Origin: JAFGSI01 sp041287425
Lineage (GTDB): Bacteria; Chloroflexota; Anaerolineae; Anaerolineales; Villigracilaceae
Assembly: GCA_041287425.1 (NCBI GenBank)
Contig: JBEULG010000002.1
Location: forward strand, 1 to 64,000
DNA: 64,000 nt
Direction of reading: 5' to 3'
The notes below the pieces were generated by a model. The model saw only the letters and a program-made list of their open reading frames with translations. It ran no database searches and was not told the origin of the DNA. The stretch's first letter is position 1; the number at the start of each line of letters is the position of its first letter. The position numbers were made by a program, and so were the translations under genes. Shown here in pieces: positions 18,451 through 27,678 of this stretch.

Positions 18451-19175
18451 GCTTGTTCTCCCGCATCAGGGGCTGGCAGAAAATCGGCGCGGTGACGGGC
18501 GAATTCGTCAATGGCGACTTCATAATCCTCATGCCGGCCGATGTCCAGCCAATAGCCGTCGAACGGATAGACGTTGACCCGCTGGCCGTTTTCCCTGAGC
18601 CGCAAAACGAGTTCGGGCAAATCCAGTCTCTGATTGGGGGGGATGAAATCCAGCACCTGCGGTTCGAAAATGTAGATCCCTGTACTGACCAGGTAGCGCA
18701 GGGACGGTTTTTCGATGTAATTCTGCAACCAATGCTGGTCATCCACCTCAATGACTCCCAAATCAATCTTGACCTCCCGCTGGCGGGCAGCCAGGGTAGC
18801 GACGGCCCGGCGTTGACGGTGGTAGCGATACAGGGCCTGGTAATCCAGCGTGGTCAGCAGGTCGCCGTTCATCACCAGGAAGGTTTCCGTCAGCCCCGAA
18901 ATCAGGCCCAGCGGCCCGGCCGTCCCCAGCGGCTGTTCCTCGCGCGAATACTGGATTTTGAGGCCGAACTTGCTCCCATCGCCGCAGTAGGCCATCAAGA
19001 GTTCTGCCAAATAACCGACCGCCAGCACCACCTCATCGAAACGGTAATGCGCCAATTGCCGCAAGACGATTTCGAGGATGGGCATGTCGCCAATCGGCAT
19101 CAGAGGTTTGGGAAGGACGGTGGTATAGGGGGCCAGGCGCGTCCCTTTTCCGCCGGCGAGGATGACTGCTTTCAT
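18447..19175 (-). CDS. sugar-1-phosphate nucleotidyltransferase
   Basis: The 242-residue protein starts with the signature AVILAGGKGTRLAP, then LPKPLMPIGDMPILE, and has a VMNGDLLTTLDY acidic motif for metal binding and a C-terminal GYWLDIGRHEDY motif. The family activates sugar-1-phosphates as GDP-, dTDP- or UDP-sugars. It resembles the GDP-mannose pyrophosphorylase-like/LegE-PtmE type. With the LegB-like SDR beside it, a GDP-linked amino or deoxysugar precursor is possible (inference). Confidence 0.85.
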   Translation of the reverse strand: MKAVILAGGKGTRLAPYTTVLPKPLMPIGDMPILEIVLRQLAHYRFDEVVLAVGYLAELLMAYCGDGSKFGLKIQYSREEQPLGTAGPLGLISGLTETFLVMNGDLLTTLDYQALYRYHRQRRAVATLAARQREVKIDLGVIEVDDQHWLQNYIEKPSLRYLVSTGIYIFEPQVLDFIPPNQRLDLPELVLRLRENGQRVNVYPFDGYWLDIGRHEDYEVAIDEFARHRADFLPAPDAGEQA

Positions 19176-19182
19176 AGGCGCC

Positions 19183-20172
19183 TCAAATCATGTATTCGTC
19201 GGGCCGATACAGGTCGAGATGCCCGGCAATCCATTCGATGGTCATCCGCAGACCATCCTCCAGGCTGACTTGGGGCTGCCAGCCCAGGAGTTGCCTGGCT
19301 TTCTGATTGGAGGCGCGCAGGATCATGACCTCGCTCTTGTCTGGCCGTTTGCGTTTTTCTTCCACGACGATTTTCGGCGATTTTCCCAGAATGGCAAAGA
19401 TTTTCTGGCACAACTCGCCGACGGTGATGGCCGCCTCGCTGCCCAGATTGATTTCCTGGCCGAGGATTCCTTCTGCCCGTGCGCCGAGCAGGAAGCCCTC
19501 CACCGTATCGGAGACAAAAGTCAGGTCGCGCGCCGGCTCGAGGCTGCCCAGCCGCACTTCGGAGCGGGTCAGCGCCTGGCTAATGATGGTGGGAATGACC
19601 GCCCGCGCCGATTGTCGCGGCCCGTAGGTGTTGAACGGCCGGATGGTTACGACCGGCACATCGAAGGCGCGGTAGAAACTCTCCGCAATCTTATCGGCGC
19701 CGATTTTGCTGGCCGAGTAAGGAGATTGCCCCTGGAGAGGATGGCGTTCGTCGATAGGCAGATACTGGCCGGTTCCGTAGACTTCGCTGGTGGAGGTGTG
19801 CACCAGGCGCGGTGTCCGGTGGCGACGGGCGGCCATCAAGACGTTCAATGTGCCCATCACATTGGTCTCAATCACCTCGCGCGGGTGAAGATAGGAGTAG
19901 GGAATTGCAATCAAGGCGCCCAGGTGGAATACCAAATCCATGCCTTCCACAGCCGCGGCGACCGCCTCGCTATCGCGCAGGTCACCGGCGACGACCTCCA
20001 GGCGCGAGAAGACGTCCGCCGGCAGGAGACGCAGGCGTCCGACATCGCCGCGCGAGTTGTAACGGATGAAGGCGCGGACATGCGCCCCCTCGCCCACCAG
20101 GCGTTCGACCAGATGGCTGGCGATGAAACCGCCCGCCCCCGTCACCAGGACTTTCGTTCCTCGAAACATCAT
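19183..20172 (-). CDS. NAD-dependent epimerase/dehydratase (LegB/4,6-dehydratase-like SDR)
   Basis: The 329-residue extended SDR has the Rossmann motif VTGAGGFIASHLVERL, a TSTSEVYG active-site Ser/Thr region, and YSASKIGADK with the YxxxK pair. The N-terminal phrase VRAFIRYNSRG and the later RPFNTYGPRQSARAVIP are typical of the LegB-like 4,6-dehydratase group that acts on nucleotide-linked hexosamines. ATG 20172 overlaps the upstream stop by 4 bp. The exact substrate is not certain. Confidence 0.83.
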   Translation of the reverse strand: MMFRGTKVLVTGAGGFIASHLVERLVGEGAHVRAFIRYNSRGDVGRLRLLPADVFSRLEVVAGDLRDSEAVAAAVEGMDLVFHLGALIAIPYSYLHPREVIETNVMGTLNVLMAARRHRTPRLVHTSTSEVYGTGQYLPIDERHPLQGQSPYSASKIGADKIAESFYRAFDVPVVTIRPFNTYGPRQSARAVIPTIISQALTRSEVRLGSLEPARDLTFVSDTVEGFLLGARAEGILGQEINLGSEAAITVGELCQKIFAILGKSPKIVVEEKRKRPDKSEVMILRASNQKARQLLGWQPQVSLEDGLRMTIEWIAGHLDLYRPDEYMI

Positions 20173-21095
20173 GCCTGCTCCCTGTTGATTTTTTGACGCC
20201 AATCGTCCAACAAATCGGCCAGCGATTGTTCGAGCGGGACTTCGGCCTTCCAGCCTGTTCGCCGCCTCAAACGGTCCGCGCTCCCCACTTGCACGGGGAC
20301 GTCATTCGGCTGCACCCGCGCCGGGTCGAGCGCCGCTTCGACCGGCACCCGCGCCTGGGCGCACAAGAAATCCAGGCATTTTCGGATGGAAACCGCCCGG
20401 CCTGAGGCCACATTATAAATCTGGCCGGGCTGCCCTTTCTCGGCGAGCAAGGCATAGGCGCGCGCCGCGTCGCGTACATCCACGAAATCTCGCCGAGAGT
20501 CGAGGTTGCCGGTCGAAATCGTGGCCGGTTTGCCGGCTTGCTCTGCCTGCGCGATTTGTCTGGCAAAATCGGAGCAAGCCATCGCCGGGGAAAGCCCCGG
20601 CCCGAGCAGGTTGAACATCCGCACGCAGATGACCGGCAAACCAAACGCCCGCCAATAGCGCAGGGCGAGCGCCTCTTGGGCCAGTTTGCTGACGGCGTAA
20701 TGGGTCAGCGGCTGGGGGTTGTGCTTCTCGGTGATGGGTCTCTGTGCCGTCCCTGCGCCATAGACAGCGCTGGAACCGGCAACGACGATAACAGGCCGCA
20801 AGCCGGCTTCCATCACCGCCTCGAGCAAAGCGAGCGTGCCCAAAACATGGACGGTATAGAAGTGCTCCGGCGAATCCGATTTTAGCACCCCCGCCAGATG
20901 GAAAATGAAATCAGGTCGCGTCTCGTGAAGCAAACGCTCGACTTTTGCCTGGTCCAACAAGTCGCCCAGTCTTACACCGAAGCCGGCCAAAGGCTGCTGG
21001 TCGAAACCGACAACACGCCATTCCTGACCCAAGAGATACCCAGCCAGGTGGCGGCCTACAAATCCGGAAATCCCAACCACCAGAGCATGTTTCAT
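20169..21095 (-). CDS. NAD-dependent epimerase/dehydratase (nucleotide-sugar SDR, reductase-like)
   Basis: The 308-residue SDR has GISGFVGRHLAGYLL at the N-terminus, a GSSAVYGAG active-site stretch, and HYAVSKLAQE with YxxxK. Length and motifs resemble GDP-6-deoxy-4-keto-hexose reductases and related 4-ketoreductases. Beside the LegB-like dehydratase it could reduce a 4-keto-6-deoxy intermediate (inference). It overlaps both neighbours by 4 bp. Confidence 0.82.
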   Translation of the reverse strand: MKHALVVGISGFVGRHLAGYLLGQEWRVVGFDQQPLAGFGVRLGDLLDQAKVERLLHETRPDFIFHLAGVLKSDSPEHFYTVHVLGTLALLEAVMEAGLRPVIVVAGSSAVYGAGTAQRPITEKHNPQPLTHYAVSKLAQEALALRYWRAFGLPVICVRMFNLLGPGLSPAMACSDFARQIAQAEQAGKPATISTGNLDSRRDFVDVRDAARAYALLAEKGQPGQIYNVASGRAVSIRKCLDFLCAQARVPVEAALDPARVQPNDVPVQVGSADRLRRRTGWKAEVPLEQSLADLLDDWRQKINREQA

Positions 21096-22399
21096 CTCTC
21101 ACTCATTTTTATAACGTTCGCCCACTGCGAAATTCTTGTTTCCACATCATGACGAGGGAAAAAATCCTTGACAAACTCCGGTTCTATCCCATGCGTGCCA
21201 GGAAAACGAAAGAATTGCTTCCCCCGGCGATACAGCGACCAAAGCCAGGCTGGCGGGATCCAGCGCAAAGAAGGAACCGCCGCCTGACGTGAGGCGGGAG
21301 GCGGCGCTTCGATCTTGCCAAGTGCCAGGTCTGCCAGGTAATCCACCAGGCGGTGGATTGCGTCGCCTTGCGACATGAACGTTTTACGCGCCCATTCCGC
21401 CAACGACTGTTCATCCCCCAAATCCGCCCCCTCACATATTTTCAGGAAGTCTTTGTCTGTCCTGATTCGCGTGACCAGGTCATGCCACTCTACATGAAGC
21501 GCGGCTGGAATAGGCAAAGGTTCAAGGATGTAGACTTTCTTGCCGGCCAGGGCCGCTTCAATCAGGCTGGTACTATGCGAAGAGATGACTACATCACTTG
21601 CCAAAATCCACTCGCGGACACTTTCAGCCTGGAGGATGTGAAAATGCGATGGAATATCTCTTAAAACCTGGCGCGCAAAAGCCTCGAACTCTGCTCGCGG
21701 GGTAGAAGGACGCGGGCGGAGGATAAGTTCGATGTTTTCTTCTCGCGCTGCTCGAGCGCACCATTTCAACACTACCTTCAAAGAGGAAATACAAAATTCC
21801 CGCATCGAGCGCACATCCTCAGGTGATTGTCCTTTGGCAATGAATTGTTCCAAGGTGGCCTGTGAGTAGAAGGCCCAATTGTAGTTCTCCGGGAAAAACA
21901 CCCAGCGGCGCGTTAGATCAAGGTCATAACGCGCGGCCAGATCTGCGCGCGAAGCAAAGTAATGCCGATACGGCTCGTCATACAGGGCATAGGCAGGCTG
22001 ACCATTGAGAAAGATGGATTGCGTCGGTATTCCTTCTGTTTGCAGGAACATCGCATATTCTTTGCTCCAGGCATGATGAATGACGTGCCGGAGGGCGAAT
22101 TCACCGCGCGGTGTTTTTGCACTGCGATTGCCCGCATAAAACAATTGCTCCCATGTCAAATTGAAGAACATGGCCTCTCTCCAATATGCAAGCAACGCCT
22201 CGTAACTTTGCTCGCTATAGCAAAATGGAAGCGCTATCAGCCGAGGCCGAAGGCGCGTTACCGCGCCTGGGAAGCCGGTAGGCCAATGGAGGATTTCTAC
22301 GCGCAGACCACGCTGGCGCAAGCCAGCAGTCACCGCACAAGCCACATCCAGTTCTCGCGCTGCATGTTCGTAGAAATAGACAATGTCTACCGTCTGCAT
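21092..22399 (-). CDS. putative polysaccharide biosynthesis GT-B-fold protein
   Basis: The 435-residue protein is not a well-known glycosyltransferase. It has an N-terminal strand (VDIVYFYEHAARELD), a middle with LILRPRPSTPRAEF, and a C-terminal motif SDVVISSHSTSLIEAALAGK that matches the nucleotide-binding region of capsule/surface-polysaccharide enzymes such as CDP-glycerol glycerophosphotransferases and Kdo/sialyl-type transferases. The gene 28593-29978 has the same motif style. It lies just after the transketolase block, so it may use the sugar made there. Confidence 0.65.
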   Translation of the reverse strand: MQTVDIVYFYEHAARELDVACAVTAGLRQRGLRVEILHWPTGFPGAVTRLRPRLIALPFCYSEQSYEALLAYWREAMFFNLTWEQLFYAGNRSAKTPRGEFALRHVIHHAWSKEYAMFLQTEGIPTQSIFLNGQPAYALYDEPYRHYFASRADLAARYDLDLTRRWVFFPENYNWAFYSQATLEQFIAKGQSPEDVRSMREFCISSLKVVLKWCARAAREENIELILRPRPSTPRAEFEAFARQVLRDIPSHFHILQAESVREWILASDVVISSHSTSLIEAALAGKKVYILEPLPIPAALHVEWHDLVTRIRTDKDFLKICEGADLGDEQSLAEWARKTFMSQGDAIHRLVDYLADLALGKIEAPPPASRQAAVPSLRWIPPAWLWSLYRRGKQFFRFPGTHGIEPEFVKDFFPRHDVETRISQWANVIKMSER

Positions 22400-22408
22400 T
22401 CTATTGAC

Positions 22409-24391
22409 TCAGTCACAGGCTTCTAACACACGTTCTGCTAACGAGGCGCCATCCAGGCGGTGGAATTGCAAGACTTCGGCAGGCGTGCCACAAGCCGGCC
22501 AGCCTTCCACGGCAAACTTGACTATACGGCACCTGGTAAGGGGGTTGGAGCGCTGCTCTGCCAGGATTGCCAGTAGATGATCCCCTAAGCCGCCAGCAGG
22601 ATGATGATCCTCCAAAACGAATACCAGGCCATACGGATGAATCGTTTCTAACAGCCAGTGAACATCCATGCGGTTGAGCCAAGGCATATTGACCACCTTA
22701 AGGCCTACGCCGCGTTCAGCCAAGAGTTCATGCGCCAATAGCGCCTCGTGCAGCATGACCGGCCCATAGGCAAACATAAGCGCATCCTTGCCTTCTGTAA
22801 GTGCAACCCCTTTGCCATACGTCAACCGATAACCATCAGGTAATTGAATCTTTCGCGGTGAAGGGCCGATGATAATACGCAATGCGCAATTTTCCCTGGC
22901 TTCATTCACGCTGTAATTCACGACCATGCGCGTCTCCTCGGCATTACAAGGCTGGAGGATGATGCAATTGGGAAGAGCCGCGAAGAGCGAAATATCGCGC
23001 AAAGATTGGTGCGACTTGCCCGGCCCGGCCGGTATCAGCCCTGCATAGTGAAGGGCATAAATAATCTTGGTTTGCTCACTGGCATTATTGTAAATTTGCT
23101 CGTTGGCTCGACTGGCCAGGAAACTGGCAAACGAGTTGACCACCGGCAGGTAACCCATCCGTGCCAGCCCGCCAGCCATAGAAACCATGTCCTGCTCGGC
23201 GATGCCGACCTCGATGAAACGCTCCGGATAAGTATTTTCGAAAGCGCGCACCTTACAATCAAAAGCCAGGTCAGCATCCAATACAACTAAGTCTTGCCGA
23301 TGAGCGGCAATTTCCACCAGTGTATCCCCGTAGACGCGCGAAACGTACTCATCGGTAGGTTTGGCCGATAGTTTTTCCTGCGCCGCCTGGCTGAGGGGCT
23401 CGCCAGCCAGCATAGCAGCCGGGGGGCGTTTGGCCTCGGGCGAGATTTCCTTCAATTTGACGGGAGCAAGCCCAAGGTCCGACAAGAGGCGGTTGATGCG
23501 GTCGATTAGTTCAGCATATCCTTTTTCGTAAGAGGCATCGTCTGGCGCGCCGGAATGCCAGGGGTACAGTCCCTTGCCCTCGCGAAGTGCAAAGGGATGT
23601 TCCATGAACGATACGCCGCGCCCTTTGATAGTGTCGGCAATGATGATTTGCGGCTGCCCGCGCACTTTCTTGGCGTTGGCGATTGCCCTTTCGATTTGAC
23701 GGAAATCATGCCCATCAATGCGCTGCACATGCCAGCCAAAGGCGCAAAATTTCTGCTCTATGTCGCCCAAGTCCAGGATTTCGGAGACCAGTTTGTCCGA
23801 TTGCACCTTGTTGTGGTCCATGATGACCGTCAGGTTGTCAATTTTCTGCTGGACAGTGGATTGGAGGGCCTCGAAGTTCTGGCCCTCGCCCCATTCCCCG
23901 TCTCCGGTCAGGACGAAGACTCTGCCACCGTTTCCAGAGCGCTTCTTAGCCCAAGCCATCCCCCGTCCCTTCGAGATACCCATCCCCAATGAGCCGGAGT
24001 TGGCCTCGATGCCAGGGATGCCGATATCGGGGTGTCCATCCAGGCCACCAAAGCGGCGCAATTTGAGCAGTTTTTCCTCAGGCAAAACGCCCAACGAATA
24101 CAGCGTGGAATATAGGCCAGGAACGTCGTGGCCTTTGGACGAAAAGTAGATGTCGCGGTTGGGGTTATCGAAACCCACCTCAAGTACATTCATTTCTTCG
24201 TGATAGAGCCAGGTGACGATTTCCATGGCGCTGAAGGATGAGCCAAGATGTCCCGAACCGGCACGCTTGACCGCCGCCAGCGTGTTGGCGCGGTTCATGT
24301 CGGCCAGGATGGCAAGTTTTTGGTATTTGTCCAGGTTGGCTTCACGCACGCGCTGGAATTCTTCTTGGGGAATGAGTGTGATTGCAGCCAT
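22409..24391 (-). CDS. transketolase-like thiamine-diphosphate enzyme
   Basis: This 660-residue protein contains both transketolase halves. The N-terminal half has SGHLGSSFSAMEIVTWLYH, the diphosphate-binding GDGEWGEGQNFEAL and a GRGVSFME region; the C-terminal half has FIEVGIAEQDMVSMAGGL with the cofactor-activating Glu. It probably transfers a two-carbon unit in a sugar-building pathway, not in central metabolism, as it sits between a CMP-sugar-synthetase-like gene and a glycosyltransferase. ATG 24391 is preferred over a TTG at 24400. Confidence 0.88.
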   Translation of the reverse strand: MAAITLIPQEEFQRVREANLDKYQKLAILADMNRANTLAAVKRAGSGHLGSSFSAMEIVTWLYHEEMNVLEVGFDNPNRDIYFSSKGHDVPGLYSTLYSLGVLPEEKLLKLRRFGGLDGHPDIGIPGIEANSGSLGMGISKGRGMAWAKKRSGNGGRVFVLTGDGEWGEGQNFEALQSTVQQKIDNLTVIMDHNKVQSDKLVSEILDLGDIEQKFCAFGWHVQRIDGHDFRQIERAIANAKKVRGQPQIIIADTIKGRGVSFMEHPFALREGKGLYPWHSGAPDDASYEKGYAELIDRINRLLSDLGLAPVKLKEISPEAKRPPAAMLAGEPLSQAAQEKLSAKPTDEYVSRVYGDTLVEIAAHRQDLVVLDADLAFDCKVRAFENTYPERFIEVGIAEQDMVSMAGGLARMGYLPVVNSFASFLASRANEQIYNNASEQTKIIYALHYAGLIPAGPGKSHQSLRDISLFAALPNCIILQPCNAEETRMVVNYSVNEARENCALRIIIGPSPRKIQLPDGYRLTYGKGVALTEGKDALMFAYGPVMLHEALLAHELLAERGVGLKVVNMPWLNRMDVHWLLETIHPYGLVFVLEDHHPAGGLGDHLLAILAEQRSNPLTRCRIVKFAVEGWPACGTPAEVLQFHRLDGASLAERVLEACD

Positions 24392-24406
24392 GATCTTCAA
24401 TGACCT

Positions 24407-25150
24407 CTATCTTATTATCTGCGGCAGTTTGGCCTGCCCGGTTCGTACCAATTCTTCGGCTAATTGCCAGTCGTAGGGTTGGTTGACATCGAAGCCCTCG
24501 TACCCCTCGGTAAAGAAAGGCATGACCACTTCTCCGGCAATCGTCCGCCCCTCAAAAACGACGCGCGTCCAGGCGATTTCCAGGCAGGCATTCTGAACAT
24601 AGATTTCTGGCAAGGCCTGATAGGGAGTACTATGCCAGGGCAATTCGGCCGGCCCAATGGGCAACAAAGGGAACATACGTTTGCCACGCACCACCCACAT
24701 CTTTCCAGGGTGTTGATGGCATTTTTCTACGGCGCGCAACGAATCCACACCCTCTTCTGCCAGGAATTCTTGCCAGGCGCGGCGAATGGTCTCCGGCTGA
24801 CGGAACGGGTTGGTAGGGCGCAGAATGCTGAAACAATCATAAGTACGTCCCATGCGCTTCAATTCCAGGAGAGCATGTTCGACCCATTCGATATCCGGGG
24901 ACAGGTCGCCAGCCAATTCGACTGGACGTAAAAAGGGAACTTCGGCCCCATATTGGCGGGCGATTTCGGCATACTTCTCTGAGTCTGTGGAAACGATGAC
25001 CGCCGAAAATATACCACTTTGTAATGCGGACACAATCGTGTACGCGATGACCGGATGACCAGCCAATGGGCGAATGTTCTTACCAGCCACCCGTTTGGAA
25101 CCCGAGCGCGCCGGGATGAGCGCAACAGCACTTGGCATCTTGTGATTCAT
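24407..25150 (-). CDS. cytidylyltransferase of the NeuA/PseF (CMP-acylneuraminate synthetase) family
   Basis: The 247-residue protein starts with ALIPARSGSKRVAGKNIRPL, the signature of CMP-sialic/Kdo-type synthetases, and keeps ILRPTNPFRQPETI and a C-terminal acidic GYEGFDVNQPYDW. Family members activate 3-deoxy-ulosonic acids as CMP derivatives. It overlaps the aldehyde-dehydrogenase gene by 4 bp and shares the operon with the NeuB-like synthase, which fits CMP activation of the NeuB product. Confidence 0.87.
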   Translation of the reverse strand: MNHKMPSAVALIPARSGSKRVAGKNIRPLAGHPVIAYTIVSALQSGIFSAVIVSTDSEKYAEIARQYGAEVPFLRPVELAGDLSPDIEWVEHALLELKRMGRTYDCFSILRPTNPFRQPETIRRAWQEFLAEEGVDSLRAVEKCHQHPGKMWVVRGKRMFPLLPIGPAELPWHSTPYQALPEIYVQNACLEIAWTRVVFEGRTIAGEVVMPFFTEGYEGFDVNQPYDWQLAEELVRTGQAKLPQIIR

Positions 25151-26613
25151 AGTTGGGCAGGATCAATATTGATGTAGATATCTTTCAATTCGGAATACAC
25201 GTCCAACGCCTCGGTGCCGGGTTCGCGTGAGCCGTTGCCTGACTGCTTGCGTCCGCCAAAAGGCATGTGAGGCTCAGACCCATACGTCCCGGCATTGACA
25301 ACTACCACGCCGCTGTGTACGTGTTCGCAAAAGTGCATGGCACGGTGCATGGAACGGGTGTGGATGGAAGCGGTCAGGCCATAGGGCGAGTCGTTTGCCA
25401 AGGCCAGCGCCTCTTTATAGTCCTTTACGCGGAACAAAATAGCGATAGGACCGAACAACTCGCATTCGGCGATTTCGTCGTGAGGATCAACGCCTTCGAT
25501 GAGGGTGGGAGCCATATAATACCCACTACGATGGGCATTATCGGTCAAGCGTTCCCCGCCAATCAAGACAGTGGCACCTCGTTGACGCGCTTTGTCCACG
25601 GCGGCGAGCATGTTCGCTAATTGATTTTCATTGATGACGGGGCCGAAGTCATCGTCGTCTGCGGGACCCACTTTCAGCCTCGCCGTTCTCTCGACCAACA
25701 TCTGTCGGAATTGCTCATACACAGCATCGAAGATGAGGACGCGGCTGGTAGAGGCACAACGCTGCCCGGCATTGCTGAAAGCCGAAAGCAGAACCCATTT
25801 GGCCGCATTCTCAAGGTCGGCGTCATCACAGACGACCAGTGGATTTTTGCCTCCCAGTTCGAGTGAGAGGCGGGCAAAACGTTCACCGGCGACGCGCTGG
25901 ATGTAACGCCCGACTTCGGTCGAACCGGTAAAGGAGATGACGCCGACATCGTGATGCTCGACAAGCGGCGCGCCGGCCTCTTCGCCGTACCCCTGGATAA
26001 TGTTCAACACTCCACCGGGAAAACCGACCTCATGGGCAATTTTTCCAACAATCCAAGCCGTAGCAGGCGTGTCCTCCGCGGCCTTCAGTACAGCCGTGTT
26101 ACCACACACCAACGCCGGGAAGATTTTCCAGGCCACATTGGCAATGGGGGTATTGGCAGCGGTGATGAGGCCGGCTACCCCAATCGGCTGGCGGACAGTC
26201 ATCGCATATTTGTTGGGAACACCGCTGGTGGTCGTGCGTCCATATAGACGCTGGCCTTCGCTGGCATAGAACAACCCGCATTGGATGGCTCCGCCCGTTT
26301 CCGCATAGGCATCTTTGTAGGATTTGCCAGTTTCAGCAGATACGATACGGGCAATCTCCTCCTGGCGATTTTGCATCTCTACCACCAACTTGTGAAGCAG
26401 CAGGCCGCGTTGGACGGCAGGGGTAGCTGCCCATCCCGGTTGAGCGGCTTTAGCCGCCTGGACAGCAGTCTCTACGTCCGCGCGTCGCGAGCGCGCCGAC
26501 AGGCTTTGCACACTGCCTGTGTGTGGATTTTTCTTTTCAAACCATTCGTCCGCCACAGCCGGACATTCACGGCCATTAACCCAGTTGGGAATTCGTTCGG
26601 GGAATGCACTCAT
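25147..26613 (-). CDS. NAD(P)-dependent aldehyde dehydrogenase
   Basis: The 488-residue protein is a full-length ALDH with the Glu motif LELGGKNP, the catalytic Cys in NAGQRCAS, a cofactor FTGSTEVGRYI motif and the C-terminal PFGGRKQSGNG. It oxidises an aldehyde to an acid. It is joined by 4-bp overlaps to a NeuB-like gene on one side and a CMP-sugar synthetase on the other. This is not a standard sialic, legionaminic or pseudaminic acid gene, so its substrate may be a sugar aldehyde of this pathway. Confidence 0.9.
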   Translation of the reverse strand: MSAFPERIPNWVNGRECPAVADEWFEKKNPHTGSVQSLSARSRRADVETAVQAAKAAQPGWAATPAVQRGLLLHKLVVEMQNRQEEIARIVSAETGKSYKDAYAETGGAIQCGLFYASEGQRLYGRTTTSGVPNKYAMTVRQPIGVAGLITAANTPIANVAWKIFPALVCGNTAVLKAAEDTPATAWIVGKIAHEVGFPGGVLNIIQGYGEEAGAPLVEHHDVGVISFTGSTEVGRYIQRVAGERFARLSLELGGKNPLVVCDDADLENAAKWVLLSAFSNAGQRCASTSRVLIFDAVYEQFRQMLVERTARLKVGPADDDDFGPVINENQLANMLAAVDKARQRGATVLIGGERLTDNAHRSGYYMAPTLIEGVDPHDEIAECELFGPIAILFRVKDYKEALALANDSPYGLTASIHTRSMHRAMHFCEHVHSGVVVVNAGTYGSEPHMPFGGRKQSGNGSREPGTEALDVYSELKDIYINIDPAQL

Positions 26614-27659
26614 ACTAGATCCTCGAGCAAGATATTTTCATCTTCAGACAACGGTCGTTTGAGCATTTTACCGAGAACGGTATCGTAGTGATAGGGAGGC
26701 AAACCATCCCCGGGAGATTTGATGGCGATATCTGCTTCGGTAAGCACGTGTCCAGCCGGCAAATCGCGCGCCGCGACCAGTTTTTTGCCCATCTTGGTGA
26801 TTGGACCGATTTCGCAGGGGAGCACCTGTTTGATGCCGTCACCCAGCGCCAAACGCACACGACGCAGATCGCGCACCAATTTTCTCATCCCAATTGGCTC
26901 GAGGGAAAACGGATGGTCCGTCCCTTTCCAGGTATGGTTGAGCGTGAAGTGTTGTTCGATAATTCGCGCTCCGAGCACATAGGCTGCAGTTGCCATGGCA
27001 ATCCCATTTTCATGGTCAGAGAAACCGATGATGTTTTCCGGGAATTGCCGACGATAGGTTTCGATCACTCGCAAATTCAAATCTTTATGCTCGGCGGGGT
27101 AAGAGGATGTACACTGCAAAATGGCCAGTTGCGAGTTGATGGGCATGATAGCATCATAAGCCCGCTGCACATCCTCCAACGTTCCTCCTCCCGTGCTGAG
27201 AATGATGGGCTTTCCCACACGGGCCACATACTTAAGAAGTGGAATGTTCTTGAGGTCGCCGGAAGCAATTTTATACGCTGGCATATCCAGTTCGGCCAGG
27301 AAGTCAACACTTCGATGGTCGAAAGCCGTAGCAAACATGGTCACATTCAATTCACGAGCATATCGTTGTAATTCTAGGTACTCCTCCCGGCCGAATTCCA
27401 GGGCTTCTCGATGAGCGCCATAAGTGGGGCCAAAACTGTTTTCATTATCATAAGGTTTGTTATACAACTCGCGAGTGAAAAGGGTTCTATTATCGCGTTT
27501 CTGCAACTTGACCGCATCTACACCGCATTCCGCGGCTGCTTTGAAAAGGTCCTTGGCCTTTTCCAAATCGCCCTGATGGTTGTGGCCAATTTCGGCGATG
27601 ATGTAGCAATCGCCGTCGTCTACGATGGTCTTCGATTCAATGGTGAGAGAACGAGTCAT
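26610..27659 (-). CDS. NeuB-family 3-deoxy-ulosonate synthase with SAF domain
   Basis: NeuB-type enzymes condense phosphoenolpyruvate with a hexosamine or other aldose. The 349-residue protein has IIAEIGHNHQGDLEKA, VKLQKRDN, FATAFDH, YKIASGDL and IGFSDHENG, then a C-terminal SAF domain (KKLVAARDLPAGHVLTEADI). The middle segment around TYGAHREALEF marks a divergent NeuB subtype, so the acceptor may not be ManNAc. ATG 27659 has AAAGGA 7 nt upstream; the frame itself extends 50 codons further without support. Confidence 0.87.
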   Translation of the reverse strand: MTRSLTIESKTIVDDGDCYIIAEIGHNHQGDLEKAKDLFKAAAECGVDAVKLQKRDNRTLFTRELYNKPYDNENSFGPTYGAHREALEFGREEYLELQRYARELNVTMFATAFDHRSVDFLAELDMPAYKIASGDLKNIPLLKYVARVGKPIILSTGGGTLEDVQRAYDAIMPINSQLAILQCTSSYPAEHKDLNLRVIETYRRQFPENIIGFSDHENGIAMATAAYVLGARIIEQHFTLNHTWKGTDHPFSLEPIGMRKLVRDLRRVRLALGDGIKQVLPCEIGPITKMGKKLVAARDLPAGHVLTEADIAIKSPGDGLPPYHYDTVLGKMLKRPLSEDENILLEDLV

Positions 27660-27678
27660 AATGTGTCCTTTCGAAATG

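Noticed and set aside
26610..27659. Simple sialic acid (Neu5Ac) locus
   Set aside because: NeuC and sialyltransferase homologues are absent and the NeuB subtype and neighbours (transketolase, ALDH) do not fit; left as an open ulosonic-acid pathway.
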